This document shows, piece after piece, positions 35,180 to 49,700 of a stretch of 64,000 nucleotides of DNA (the first letter of the stretch is position 1; each line of letters begins with the position of its first letter). The stretch lies in NCBI GenBank assembly GCA_037074765.1, contig JBAMDO010000194.1:1-64000 (forward strand), read 5' to 3'. The stretch comes from Mansonella perstans. Lineage: Eukaryota; Nematoda; Chromadorea; Rhabditida; Onchocercidae. The notes beneath the pieces are model-generated. The model saw nothing but the letters and a program-made list of their open reading frames with translations. It ran no database searches and was not told where the DNA came from. A program made the position numbers and the translations under genes.

Positions 35180-38100
35180 TTAAAGATTTAGAGAGTGAAG
35201 ACTTAAGGCGCTCTTTCCAGTTCTTTTGCTCGGATATGCTATTATCAAACAGAGAAAATTTGAAAATTACCAGTTTCAAAATCCGACCTTCCAGCATTTC
35301 TTGTTGAATTAGATTTGCTTTGCTTTGACTGCTGCCCTCGTGTAATTTTCTGCAAAAGAAAAGCAATAATTTCTGTTCTTATCTCAAAAAACTTTATAAT
35401 CTAATCAAGCTCAACAAAAACTATGCATGAATCTATGCATAGTTTTTAACTTAAACATCGCAATGAGTCGCAATATCTATGAATAAAGAGAAGAAAAAAT
35501 TATGTTATATGATTAAAGTTTTCTTAACTAGATAATCTTAAATACCTAACAATTTACAAATATATTTCCATCCAATGTCATAGAATCTTAAAGTGTATTT
35601 GCGCAATGAAATTGCATGCTCATGCTCATTAGTAAAAAAAGAACCTGCATAGATAGAGAACACAAAAATATCAACGAACAGAGTGAAGAAACATAGATAT
35701 ATTCGCTCACTTCATGGAGAACTGTAAATTAAAGCGCTAACATTCGAAGTAGGTTTAGCAACATCAGAATTTCCATATGTATCGACAGCAGTACTTGTAG
35801 TTGCAGCAGCAGCAGCAGCATCAGTCATACATTTTGTATGTCGTATTTCTGGCTTAGCCCGATCAAAATCTCCTGCTGCAACAGAAGCAGTGAGTTCACT
35901 AGCAGTTTCCGGATCTATCTCATCACCTTCCTCCAGCAGCACATAAACTGGTTCACCATTTGCGCCTTTCAATGCCTGCACCTGAAAAAAGACAGAGTAT
36001 GTTGATGAAACTGAGCAAATTTCAGCAACAATCATATTTCTGCTTTCACAGCTGGTCATATAAAATCCACGTAAAAATAAATAAAACTGATAACAAACTT
36101 TTTTGAAATCGACGCCATACTGAGCTTTGAGCGTCGCAATTGTGGCTGGATCAGTGATGATACCTTCAGAATGTTCTGCAAGAGAGAGAATTTGAGAATT
36201 TGATATATAAATATACATAGGCATGACCATAAAATCCAGTTTACGCCATGCAATTTGCAAATTATTTTACTTTAATCTTTCAAATGCTTCATTGGCACTC
36301 AAAATCAAATTCGACTAACCCTGGCCTCGTACCATTCGCTTTTGTTGCGCATTATTACCCTGGAAACTTTCAAATAAAAGGTATTTTATTCAAGAATTTT
36401 TTAAGCTCGGTGGAAACAAATGCATGCAGTGGTTGCACATTTCGCAATAAAAAAAAGCTGGTATTAGTAGTGTGTGGGATTTTGCTAATTTTGAAAAGGA
36501 CAATCGTACTTAACTATTTAGCGTTATTCGTTGCTACTTATACTGTAATTGCATGCCAATCACCCAGAACATATATTTAAGTAATTGCTGAATTCATTTC
36601 TTTCAGGGCAGATAAATATTACGTCGGAGTGAATTCTTATGCTACTTTTAAAAATATACGAACGTACCGAGTCCGCATTAGAAGCAAATTCAGGCATCAA
36701 ATCAGGATGTTTGGAGCGAAGATGACGAATAGCTCGGCACATATTGAAGGGTCGATGCAACATATATGTCATGTTGCATACTAAGCATTCAATTAGTTGT
36801 GGATTGATGAATTCCATGCACCCATCAGAAATCCTTTCCAATCTTGTCTGTAATGAAAACTCAGACCTGAATCGCGAACTTCCAGCAGTGTTATTATCAT
36901 CGAAAATTATTATAAAATGTAATGATGATCATGAAATATTACATATTTCATTTCCATAACACCCGAAAGAAAGTAGCAGAATGCAATAGACGGGAAAGTT
37001 CGAAGAATGAATTATACAAAATGGAAAAAATATAGTACGGAGAAAAATAATTTCCGACCATATATTCCTTCGCTGACATACAAAATGCAATATCAAATGT
37101 TCAGAAGTCCCCCCTTGATCTAACAACTATACAAAACTTATGCAGAAAGAATTTATTCCTTCTCATTTAAGAATTGAAAAAATGGAGCAATCGCTAACCT
37201 TGCATAATTCATATTGCATGTTGTGTAGATGATGCGGATGCTCGGTTCTGAAATGACGTATTGCCCCCGCACTTATTACAGCTGCTAAAATATCTCCATT
37301 ACACATTTTGCATTTCCAATGACAATCGTTTACTGCCTCCACATATCGGCTATTCACGGGCGCTGCTTGTCGTAATGCAGGCATAATAAACTGTCGTTTT
37401 GGTTTACTTCGGCGACCTAAACAAAGGAAAAATGCAAATGAAATTGTCCACTGAACAATGATATATTCTGGAAAATGTTAAGTCTGATTTTGCATTTCAA
37501 TATGTATATAGCGTGATAGACGATGGATATGCTGTTCGTCACCTAATACAATTGATAAAATTTTAAGCAAAATAACATATATGAAAAATCGGAATTTATA
37601 TGTGTTGTTATGTTAAACAATTTATATTGCGGCTAATCATATTTAATCTTAAAGTCATTTGGAAATCTCAAACAACACCAACCAAATGTCATCCGGCTAT
37701 TAACATAACTTGTATTCCTTTCTTCTTCCATTTCATCATCTTCGATATCGTTTACATTTTTTCCTTCCTCACAGAGCTTAAGCCGCCTCTCTATTGCTAC
37801 AAAAATATCACTTCTAAGTTTATAATGCAATTTTAATAACATTTAATTGGAACGAGTTTTTCTTGCCAAAAAAGCTAAGAGATTTGCTCGATGCAATGTT
37901 TGTATTCGTTATAAGCATGTTTCTATAAATAAACTAATGCACAAAAATGGTAGTACAAAAGTAAAATCTGTAAAAAGAAATCATTAAAAAAAAAAAGAAA
38001 CCAGTGTGTAAACGAGATTCTGATACATGCATCGTGTTATATTTCCCACATCTGATGTGATGTTCATCGGGCATTGAAATATCAAATTCATCACCGTATT

Positions 38101-41100
38101 TCTCCAGCAATCGGGCATTGATAACAAGTTCCTTAATTCGTAAAAATTCAGAATATCAGCAAAGCTTATGTCAAAATGTTGAAAATAAAAAAAAGATTTA
38201 CCTGTAAACAAAGATTACATTTTGGCACTTCAACTTCTTCTGGATGAACTTCTGAAAAATGCATAGCCAGTGCTTCGGCTGTCATGAACATTCCACACCA
38301 AATACACTGTAAATTAGCTCCACGATCAAGTGATGTGTCGATGACAGCAAAATCTTGAATTGATAAAGGTTTTCCCAATCCTGGCTGCGGCTTCTAAAAA
38401 AGAACAAAAAAAAATACACCATCCAACAAAGTAAATTAAGCAATCAAAGTTAACCTAAAAATAAGGTTCTCATCAAAAATAGATAAGGCACAGAAAAATA
38501 AACGGCAGTTTCGAAGCAGTGATACACCATAAAAACAGCAATTAACAAAGACGGTCCAAGTTTTTTAGAAGGAAAGTTCTGAGTGTTTAATGACATCGAT
38601 CTATGTCTCTTAGAATCAATTCTACAAATTTTCGAACTAAAGTTGATAAACCAGAGGTCATATTCTTATTTAACTCTACCCACAAGACTTGTAAGAAAGG
38701 TGTTCCAAAATACAAAAATATCATTTCACATATTAGTAAGTTTAAATGAAAAAAACCAGGTAGATTCTTAGGACAGGAACCATTTCAAGAAAAATTTTAG
38801 AAGCAATCCAAACCCTAATTTTTTGGTGCCCATAATACAATTCTGATAACTCATTCATATTAAAATCGGCTGAAATCTACCTTCAATTTCCACTTTCCCG
38901 CACACTGATGAAGCGATGGATGCCATGCATTGAAATGTCGAACAAGATGAACAACTTCAAATTTACGATTAAGCGACACTACCGCATTGCAAATACCACA
39001 ACGCGCATGCTGTTTATCCACCAAAGTTACGGGTACCTATATGCGGCATTTATAATCATACCTTAAGTGATATTATTACTGTATTAAATGTTACGTGAAT
39101 CTGCGAAACGGCATCCACTTGCTAGCAACAAATTTTAGCAGTTTTTGAAGTTCAAATAAAACGATAAACGATATGTCATCACCCAACAAGTGAAGTCAAA
39201 TTTGACGATCTAAGAATATATTCAGAAAAAGCGATACATACCTAGTTTTGGGGGAATTCAAATTGGAGAATCCAAGAATTCCATAGGGATTTAACTTCGC
39301 AACAATGTAAACATGCTAATAACAATTAAAGCTTGGTACGCCAAGAAGAAGAACGAACAATACTTTTTCTTATCTACTGTATTTGGGTTGAACTTGTTCA
39401 GAAAATGCATGCGAATAACAAAAAAATGTTAACGTACGGCGCGACCCAACTTTTCGAACATTTTTTTCCGCAATGCTGTTATTAATTGATTGAGCGACAT
39501 TTCGTTTGGGTTGACGCGAATCTGAAAAAGACAAAAAATGCGGTGCTACGAAGCTTTCGCTTTTTCAATTTAACACAAACTTTTAAACTACCAAAGATAA
39601 AAGTTCGCTTTACAACATGTACCTTCATACTCAGCCATACTTTCAAATTGTTAAATTTTCGTTTTTCTAAGCTATTTTAAATTTCTTAAGTGAATGCGCT
39701 AAACTTTTAATCTAAAGACTTTGTAAAGCAATGGTAAGTTTCCACTTATTCACTGCAATTAATCCAACTATGAATCCTATCTCTCAAACATCTCTGTTGC
39801 AGCCGTAATTTTATAACAATCAAATTTCGAACCGTAGAAACGCTTCGATAAATACGACTAGAATTATGAGTAGATGGAATATCATCATAAATGTTGCACA
39901 CATTATTTTCCATACGTCGCTTCTCTGCGCTTAGCTTTTCTCTTAACCAAGTTTCGTATGGAACGTCTTCAAATGCCGTTACGCCTTCTTCTAATACCTA
40001 AAAATTACTGAATAAATAAAATCAATTTATTATTGTAGTAACATGCCATTAAATTTTTTGGGCTATCGTTCCTCTTTTTTTTTTAAAAAAATATCACAGT
40101 GAAATCCTTTGTAGTTTCTAAGGAAAAGAATGAATTGATGGGAAGATTACAAATGATAGCGAAAATGTAATTTCCATTACTTCAGGATGATGCTGCGGAA
40201 TATGCGAACTCAGCAACAAATCATACGGAACAATTTCACCACACAAGCCGCAGCATATATTTTTTGAATCCAAGAAACTAAATTCAACCGCTCGGAGATC
40301 GTGGCGCACATTCGCTTCAACATTACCACTTTCGCTCATGAATAAAGAGTTGTCGTCTTAAAGTATACAAAATAAAACTTATTTGATTTTGATGAATCCT
40401 ACAATCATAATCTTAGTTTAGGTCTACTAGAGATAGTCAAGTCTAAAAAGAAAAAAATCTAGCATCTATAAAAGGGTAATGAAGTATGAGTTGAGGCGTA
40501 ATCAACTTTCATCATATAAAAGTATATGTAAGTGAAATTGCCCAAATACATCATAAAATTAAATAATTTGAAGCGCAGAAAATCTAAACTTATCACCTTC
40601 TAAAACCAACTTGGCAAAAACATAAATATCAAAGAAGCAATTTCAAAATAATGAAAAAAAAAAAAAAAAACCGTCAAGAGTTTGCCCAGGAGCAAGCTGT
40701 ATGAATTGTTCCGTTCCGTTTGGTGTCTGAACACAGATAACCTGCATCTCACCAACGCCGTCGGTATAATTCGTTGTTTCCTTTAATCGAAAAAAAGATC
40801 AGGAAATTGAAAGAAAATATATTTCAAATAATCTTAACTTGCAAAATGAATGAATACATTCAGAAACAGTATTCCGATATAATTTCAAGTGAAAACTACA
40901 CAAGAAGTACATTATGTTTATTTCCGCTCGAACGTTGAATAACCTTCTGCAAAGCAGGACTTTGAGGTTCTAATTCCGGAGGCGCTTCATCGTCATTAGA
41001 TTCGACACCATCATTGACCTGCTCGATCATATTCTCCTGCTTCGATAATGTACGACCTAAAATTTAATGGATTTAAAACCACAACATTAACAGAAATAGT

Positions 41101-44100
41101 AAAACTACAGTAAAACTAAAAGAAACTGGAACGCCATAATCAAACAAAAACGTAATATCGAGTGGCAAATCCCTCGTTCAATACTATGTTTTTCAGGAAG
41201 ACTGTAACTATTTTTACTATGCTTTCTTTGGTATCAAAATTTATTGACAATGCTCTATTTGAAACCAGTTAAACAGCACAAATCAAAAGTCTAATCTACC
41301 TTCTTCCTGAGTTCCCTGGACTGATTGGCTTTGCACGCGCTCCACACCCATAGCGCTATCACAGCTACCACCTTCTTCCGTAGCACCTGCAGCCACGAGG
41401 TCATCGTCAGCTGCATATATCAATTCCTCTTCTTCAAAGCTAGTTTCGATAAAATCATTGTCTCCAAGACCAATCTCAGCATATATCACCTTCAAAAAAA
41501 TTCCAAAATCTTTTGACTTCATAATTTGCAAAATTTTTTCAAGTTTTTTTGAAACTGCTGTGCTGTAAATCTAATCACAGAATTATCTTCACACCTGCTC
41601 CAGCTATCACTACTTTACATAAAACTACTCAAAATCAAACATTAAAATCGGTATTGGAAAAACACTGTGTCAGAAAAATATGTTTCCGGGAGTAAATAAA
41701 ACGACTATCAACTTCAACCCGAGAGATAAAAAAATTTCAGTGAATGATGAATTCAAGTTCGACTCACATCTTCAACATCATCCATCATTGGCTTTTCTTC
41801 ATAATAATATCGACTAAAAAATAGAATATAGATAACTATAATTTCTGACACTTAACTTTCATAATATATGGTTACCAAATCTAGCACCTAAAAATCAAAA
41901 AATCTTAAAAAAAACATCAGTGATAGTGATTCCCAGAGAGAACGATGAATTGAGGTATTTTAATAAATTCTTTTCATACTCATCACATCACAGCGTCAAC
42001 GTAAAGAAAAAAAACCTATACGATGAGATGGATAAGAACTAAAGAACCACTGCGTAGGTTAAGAAATCAGACATCTACGTTATACGTTTCAATTTTCAAA
42101 ATACATAAAAATTTAAAAAACACATACTTGGGTCTTACATTTCTGCTTCGACTATTTTTCTGAAGTAATTCTCGTTCTTGTAATCTTCTTTCCTTGTGTT
42201 TAGCAGCTTCATCTAAACCTCCGTAATTACAGCATTCTAGTTTTGAAAAGTTACTTGGCTATACATCCTGCATTATAGACTGTTTCGCTCAAAAGTTAAC
42301 TCACCATGTTTACGCTTTGCAACTCGGATGTGTGTTCGTTCAGTTGTCAGAAGCGGCGCAGTTGCCGGTACAGATTTCCGGTCCAACCTCAGCATAGTGG
42401 AAGTACCACTACCACTTGGCCCGTCGTACCCATAACGAATATCACCATCAACGAATATATCAGGCCTTGTTGGTGAAATACCTTTCCGAGATTGATTCAA
42501 AATATACTGCTGGAAACCTTCCCCTAATTCGCTCTTCCGATTATTTTCAGATCCGCTCATTGCTTTCTTAACAGCTGAAAAATAATGTTTGCAAAATAAT
42601 CAAACATTCCGTATGCAGATCTTTGCCTTATGATACAACTACGGATATTTTTGGTAGTAACTTCCAAAGCAAGCCTTCAAAATCAATTCATAGTGATATA
42701 AGTCTATTTAAATCCATGAAATAAAAAAAAAAGGCAACCATACATGTTTCGATATCAAGTTCCGCCAACGGATCATCGCTACTGGTAACAACGTCTACTG
42801 CATCATCCTCGTAATTATGCTCAACTTTGCCTTGATGCATAATCCGTGGTTTCTGAAATTACTTCACGAAAATAAAACTCTTCCGCAAATCAATTCACAA
42901 ATTTCGATCTGTCTTACTTGTAAACTGGTGACCCAATTCTGCTTAAAAAAGATCTTCAAAAATCTGTTTTGAAACGACCTGATGAAAACTAGAATTTCAC
43001 TATCCACATAACATACTAGTTTACTCTTAAAGCATGTTACATTATTAAAATATTGAAAAAGATTCTGTCAATGAGGATGTTCAGAGAATGCTGCTGTATC
43101 GATGAGCAAACAGAATCTGTTTAAAGAAACAGCTTAATGCAGGAAATGCCGGATAAAATCATTAAGGTCAAAAAACCTTGATTATTTTTGGAATAAAGAC
43201 AGATTAAAGTCATAAAAATATTGGAAAATAAACAGACTTGGTCATTTTGCATCACTTTTCCATTTCGAAACTCAAACTGGTTGAAACAGATTTCAGTGTC
43301 AGTGAAAAATTTACCCATAAAAGAAGAAACAAAGAAGTAATCGAAATGGAAATGATAAAATAACTTTTACTCTTCTAATAACACCATAATTTTTAAGCAT
43401 CGAAAAATTTACCGAAACTTCATCACTTTGAACTGGCAAGCGAACAGAATCCACGCTTAATTTTTTTGGACGCTTATTTGAACGTATGGATTCACAACAC
43501 GATTCTCCAATATCAAGTTGGTTCTAAAATTTCCATTACTGGTAGTGTATCTCTATTCAGTACCTAACTCATCGTTTTCATCACTTACCGAACCGTGTAT
43601 ATCTGAGTAATAAATTCTTATCTGAGCTCTTAACCTGCTAATGTAAATGAACAAACGAATCACATGACCTGAAACGTCCACTGGAATTGAAATAGATTTG
43701 ACTCATCTTAAACTATACACCGGCAGCGAGCCCCTGACCATCTTATAAAAGGCCAGTCAACATTATTAATGAGCTCGGTTACTCCATTTACTTCTTTTAA
43801 TGATTTTGTAACTTCCTGTTAAGAATCTTAACGATGTTGACAATTCTTATTTCTACATTTCTTGATAATATAATTTTCTTCACGCTTGAAATTCTAAAAA
43901 ATTACAAAAAAACAACTCTTTATTAAAAACTGTAGTCAAGAAAGCTTACCTCTTGAATATCAGGATATAGTTTTCTTCTGGTTCTTCTTCCGACATCGCC
44001 TAAATTTTTGGATCACTGCTTCAAATATTTCAATAGCTTCAACATTCCAAAAAATAGATATGCGGAAATAAATGGCTTCATGATTCAAATAAATGTGGGA

Positions 44101-44420
44101 AAGTTCAAATTACATGTAACAAATATGCAAGTATTCCAGAGTAAAAGAACCAAAAAAAATGACGTAAAATAAAACGTTAATGAACCTGATTCAACTGCTG
44201 TTTCATTTGCTGCAATACTGATATCATGGTCTTTAATCCTGAAAGTACATATGTAATACGCCAAAAACAGTTTATCACAATACAACAAATACCAGCGATG
44301 ATTAAATTTAAATGTGTTCCACGGAAGTATTTTTGGAAATCTCTTACCTTTCACTCGTGAAACCATCGTTTTCCTCTCCAGCTCGTTCTCTCACTCGAAC
44401 TCTTCGTAGATTTCTGTTAT
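35180..44420 (-). CDS. Large multi-zinc-finger nuclear-type protein (5' end missing)
   Basis: Twenty-five exons join in phase: 44420-44348, 44238-44186, 43999-43950, 43523-43413, 42852-42744, 42574-42305, 42212-42128, 41813-41768, 41489-41300, 41056-40911, 40780-40672, 40356-40181, 39997-39833, 39521-39438, 39036-38881, 38393-38202, 38131-38002, 37796-37710, 37416-37199, 36847-36668, 36359-36320, 36175-36099, 35981-35742, 35349-35271 and 35238-35180, over 1040 residues. The N-terminal third is basic then acidic (VVTSSDDPLAEL, SFEEEELIYAADDD). At least five fingers of form C-x2-C...H-x4-H-P follow: CGLC..HIPQHHP, CGIC..HFNAWHP, CIWC..HFSEVHP, CKMC..HFRTEHP and CLVC..HLRSKHP. The tail has VYVLLEEGDEID and a poly-Ala run. 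It is probably a DNA-binding nuclear protein. No ATG lies in frame at the start, so an upstream exon is missing. The donor at 37710 has an alternative near 37672. If the 35742 donor is skipped, the protein ends at a TGA at 35712. Confidence 0.78.
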
Positions 44421-46773
44421 CTGCGAAAAGTAGCCATGTTACTATCACATACAACAAACATTATTTGTATTTTCCAACGATCTGATCAGCTATGGATGAC
44501 GGTTGGAAAAAAAAATTCACTTCTAATATTTCGCATAAGAAAAATCGTAACGGAACAATTTTATTCACCTCCGCTAACAAATATGGCAAATTTAATTAAT
44601 CAGTTTCACACTTAAGCAACAAAGTTTCCTCACAATGTTATTTTAGGTTTATTTCGATAACGTCAGATATCTAACTGTAGTATGACCACAAAAACTTAAC
44701 ATAATTTTCATCTCTTAAAATGCTTCTGGAAATTTTCTTTTTTGCTTTTTGAAATGGCTCTATTGTTAAAATAAAAAGATTTAAAAATCGCCAAGTTCTA
44801 TTAGTAGGTAATTTATCTATTTCATTAGATCACAGCATATATTTCGAAGATAATGAAAAGTTTCTTTATTTTTATAGCTACAGAACTGAAATTATGGTGA
44901 CTAAAATTAAGAACAGGATAGTTTACAGTATAACTAGATAAAGATCAAACACCGAAAACAAAAAAAAAAAAGAGGATAATTGAAGGAAAATGCTACTGAA
45001 TGTGCTACTGATGACCGTACTTTTATCAAAAGATTATTTCGCTATTATTTTCATCCCTTCCATTTTTATTAATTTCATAAACTTGAACAATTGTTAAAAT
45101 TAATTGAAAAATTCGAAATCAATAAAACTGAGAATAGAATAGACTTGTGGTAAGGTTAATAACCTTCAGACATATATTTTCGTGATGAGAATTGCACCTT
45201 TCGCTTTTTTTTTGTATTTTTACCACCAAATTAACCAAGCCAATGCGTGTTATAGCTCTGCTCCTCTGAGCACTCGAAGCGATTCCCTGTTGGTCTCGTC
45301 TGGAATGTGCATAGCAATGATTACTGGAGTTATAAATGACCAAAGCTATATGTTTGTCGTCGAAGTTGTTCGGTCAACGATTTCTTGACCAGTATCGATG
45401 AAGTTATGACATAAATATCGGACAAAAACACTGCGTTACAATCACTGCAAACCTCGTGCATATTATCGACCCATGATGTCAACAACTGTGGTCACGGGAC
45501 GGCATGAAACGTTTGTAGACCACGGCTACACATATTCTTCGCATTAAAATTTACGTCAAAAGACTGTCACGTAATTATGTGCTAAGGAAGTACGGTAGAT
45601 GTGTACATTTAGTGCGTAAGTGTGAGTATGTGATGCTCTTTTTGCGTTACGCCATGATATAATTAGATGAGAAAGTGATAACCTTGCGAGTTAATTAATG
45701 ATTGCATGTATTATATATTGTATGTATGTGTGGCATTAGTTCATGTAATATTACACGCATGTATACGCCATATGCAATGTCATGAAGTAATCAGTGCTCG
45801 CATGCATTAACAAAGATCCCCAGTTATATTTCTAAAATCACCACAATTTTCTCGAATCATGATATAAGTGCTGTTTTGGAAGTGATCAGCAACACTAAGC
45901 AGTGTTTTATCTGAAATGATAAAAGCATTCGTAATCATTTCCAGATGTAGAAAAAGAATAATTCCCTTTGGCTTATGTCCATTTCCATATAGAATGCAAA
46001 TTTTAGTCGAAAAATTCATCTGAAAATGTGTTTGAATACGTGAAAAAATATGAAAAAATTTACCATGCAGTGAGAGAGCTATGTTCTTTATATTTTACAA
46101 AATATGTATTGTGCAAGTATAATTATGAAACTTCCCTAGGATGATTTTTTTTTTCTTTTTGTTCTTTGAACGCAAAAACTGCATTTCATCAAATTTGGAA
46201 AGATATAACAAACATATCTGCATATTATTGGACAGAGAAAATATGAAAGATATAAAAATATGCTTATCTTTTCTGCACCTAAAATTAATTTAAGTTTTGC
46301 AATCTGGATGCAAATTCCATACAATCCATAATTAGCCGTGAAAAACATGAAAAACAAAGACAATGACAATTATCACAGGGGAAAACCGGACCGATAATAG
46401 CTAAAATAAGCAAATGAACCTAAAACGATATCAATCATGCATATGTAGTTAAATCATATTTTTTGCAAACCCCGGCTTTTTTCCGGTTCATTTTTTCCAA
46501 AGCTGGGTAAAATCATCAAAGCTAACGAAACGACACCATAATGCTAAAGTTTTGTGCTTAATGGCTATTGCAATTTAAACGGAATTTTGAAAAACATGAC
46601 GTGAACTTCGGATGGGATTCCACCGATTATCTTTCTGAAAACAATACTATTTGATAAAGAACAACGTCTGAAACGAAATAGCAATTTTCATGTTTTGCAA
46701 ACATTTCCTTTTTTTAGTAAATTAATATCTATCATACAGCCATCCTGAGGCATTTACCCGAGGATCGATCATA
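44421..46773. other. Gap between zinc-finger gene and tmf-1
   Basis: This must hold the 5' exon(s) of the zinc-finger gene, which need a phase-1 donor, but I could not place them. The block at about 45200-45680 is less AT-rich and has a short minus-strand open stretch (RRDQQGIASSAQRSRAI). It is a candidate for an exon or promoter. A TATG/GCAT-rich repeat-like zone lies at about 45690-45790. Confidence 0.4.
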
Positions 46774-49700
46774 TCAGCTCTTCTCCAAGAAGTATTCCAT
46801 CTGAAAAATTAAATCATTAAAAAGTAGTCATGAGGATGGGGGATTCTGCGGAAATAACTGCTTTTTTGGACTGTTACTCCCGAAATCATACTTATTCAGG
46901 ATGTTGCTACAAGGGCGAAATGAACTGAGGGAAGTCAGGAGAACTAATTTCTTACGTCTGGCCTATCAATAATCTTTTCCTCATCAACTCTGTCTAAAGC
47001 GCAAATCGAACAAAATCAGCCTTTTTGTTACCAAACAGTAAATTTACTGCTGAGAGATGAATCCTTAATTTTTAAAAATTACAATATTTTCGCTGGATCA
47101 AGTTTTAACTTAGTGCATGAAATATTTTCTAGAATAGAACTCGGATGATTACCTGATCCTTCAATAGTTTCTTCAGATCTGCTAAATCTAACTCAAGCTC
47201 TTCAACTTGTTCGATTTTTTCCCCATGTGCCTCCAATAAGTTTTCATAGCGCAACCTTAGTGCCTGTAATTCTTTCTTCCAATATGCTATCGCCAGAAAT
47301 CTACAGTTGTTTTGTAATCATAAGCAATTAATCAGCTAAACATAGTTGATTACGATCACAAACAATGAAACATAAGAGTAATTTTGTGTTAAACTAGTTG
47401 AGAGTAATTTTTCTTCGCCGAACCTAAGCGTTCAAGCCATCAGATGGCAGAAATTTTCAGACGATAAAAAAGAATTCTTCTGGAAAAGTTAAGATGTTCC
47501 CTCAAAAAGAAATTTAACCCTCAAAGATAAAGTAATGTGACGCACTTTCTGTTAACTTCATAAACAGAAAAAGCAAACCTGCAATTCAGTTCGAAGTGAA
47601 CACAAACACTGATTTTCGGCCTCCATCGTAGAGATTTTTTCTTCAAGTATGGAAATTTGGCGCATAGATTGCTCATATTTGGCTAAAGCATCAGCTAGCT
47701 CTACCTTAACAAACAGATACATGAATTCTAGATACAGATGCACCGTTGTACTAAAAGCAGATATGACAAACAAAAGCTTCAATTAAAAGAAAATTGAAAA
47801 ATCATCCGTTGTATCTCTAAATTAGCTTATTCCTAAAAATATTTCACTATATCTTTTTCATTTTCCTAATATATATTTCCCCTTATAATTTCCTACTCGT
47901 TCTTTTTACAGAAACCAGTTTTACGCAGCATAAAATTTGTACTGAAATCTAAACTGAACTCTGATGAGCAGCTTATACATTGCTTCTTCAATAATCAAAT
48001 GACTACTGCACTAATAATTTAAGAATTTCGTTGACAATGGACAATTACCTGGACGGCGTGACTTGGTACACTTAGCATAAAAGGACCATCATTCGATGGA
48101 TAATCTGGTAGCTTTCGCTGCTCTGAATGATCTGATACCTTTTCTTGCTCTGTTAAGCATTCACCAATTTGCATCTTCAGCTTATGTAATTCTTTCTCCA
48201 AAACTTCGGAATGTGTTCTAGCATTATCCAATTCAGTTTGCTAAAATTTTTCAAAGGAATTTTTCTCTTATTTTGAATATTTGCTGTAAAACAATTCATA
48301 TTTTAAATTCATTGTTTATTTAGCATAACATTATAGTTTTAAATTTTTGAATAATCTAATGAGAATAAAATATACTGCAAAAAAAAAAAAAAAAAAAAAC
48401 CAATGCGAAAAGTACATTTCTGACTGAATATAATTTATTTTAGGAACCTCAACTCTTTAAATATACTAAGATATGCAAATAACGTAAGAAATGCCACAAT
48501 GCCGTACTTTTTCCATGATACGTTTTTTGAATGCAGCGGCCTTATCATTTAATTGTATATTAACTCGACCAATTTCATCGTCTTTTTCACTCAGTATTTT
48601 TGTCAGTTCTTCTATTCTATGCAATAACTTGCTTGAATTCATTTCCAATCTTGAAATAAATTTCTTCATCATTTTTCATCTCGAAAACTCCATTACTTTT
48701 TAAACTTAGTTTTTACAATTTCTATTTGTTAAAAATTTTCAAAAAATCAGAATAAACCAAAAAACCACAGAAAAAAAATGAGACCATAATATCAAACTAT
48801 TTCATACTGTAATCAATCATTTCCCTACTTTGTGGATAAAACTATCCAAATTAATAATGCATCGGAAATTAAAAAATTACTTGGCAATCATTTTTTTTTT
48901 TTTTTTTTTTTTTATAAGACTAAACTAACATGGAAGTTTGATGTTCAACCTTTTGAATATGCTCAGTAAGTGTTTGCATTGTGGCCAAGTCTTCTTGCAC
49001 ACGTTCTTTGAGCTAAAAAGAAAAAAAAAGTTATAGTGAAATGAAGAAAAATATTTCGCAATTTTTTTCAAGTAATATTCATTGTGAAAAAGAAATGACA
49101 AAATGAATGCTACATAAGCAATTCAATTATTATTTTGGAGCGATAAATTATACTGATCTAAACTGACTCAACTAAACATTCATATCAAGTTAATAACACT
49201 CAAAAAGTAGTATAGCGCAGTACTGAGTTCTGATATTTAGTTTTCATTAAATATACCAAATTTACAGCGCATCAAGTATCTTCAATCAACATTAGTATCT
49301 GTAGATATGCCAAGCAAGCACCTGACATCCTCCTCTGTACTTCAATGCAGAAAACACAACATCGCGAAATTAACATCGCATAAGATATCAACACACTCGA
49401 TGCATTGCCCGTTAGTCTACTTTTCAAAATCAACCAGCAACAAATTCTCATCCTAACTTATTTGACTCAGTTATGATATGAAGGAACTCGAATTTGAATT
49501 TCTTTCGTCGTCATCCAAAATTTCTTGCAATACACTGTTAATCACTCTCACGACCAGTATTCTCTCTGTTTATTGTCACATATTCAAAATAAAACTCTTC
49601 GCATCACTTCTCAACTTCATTATTATTTATATACAGAAGAAAAAAGACAGACTAAACAAAGAATAAAAAATGAAACAAATTAGTCCTAAATATTAATTAC

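Noticed and set aside
36248..36580. Plus-strand 110-codon open frame.
   Set aside because: It runs antisense across an intron and small exon of the zinc-finger gene, whose exons on the other strand keep phase; no independent evidence for a gene.
45119..45343. Possible 5' exon of the zinc-finger gene.
   Set aside because: Its open frame offers only phase-0 donors, whereas the first placed exon needs phase 1, and the alternative frame lacks an ATG.
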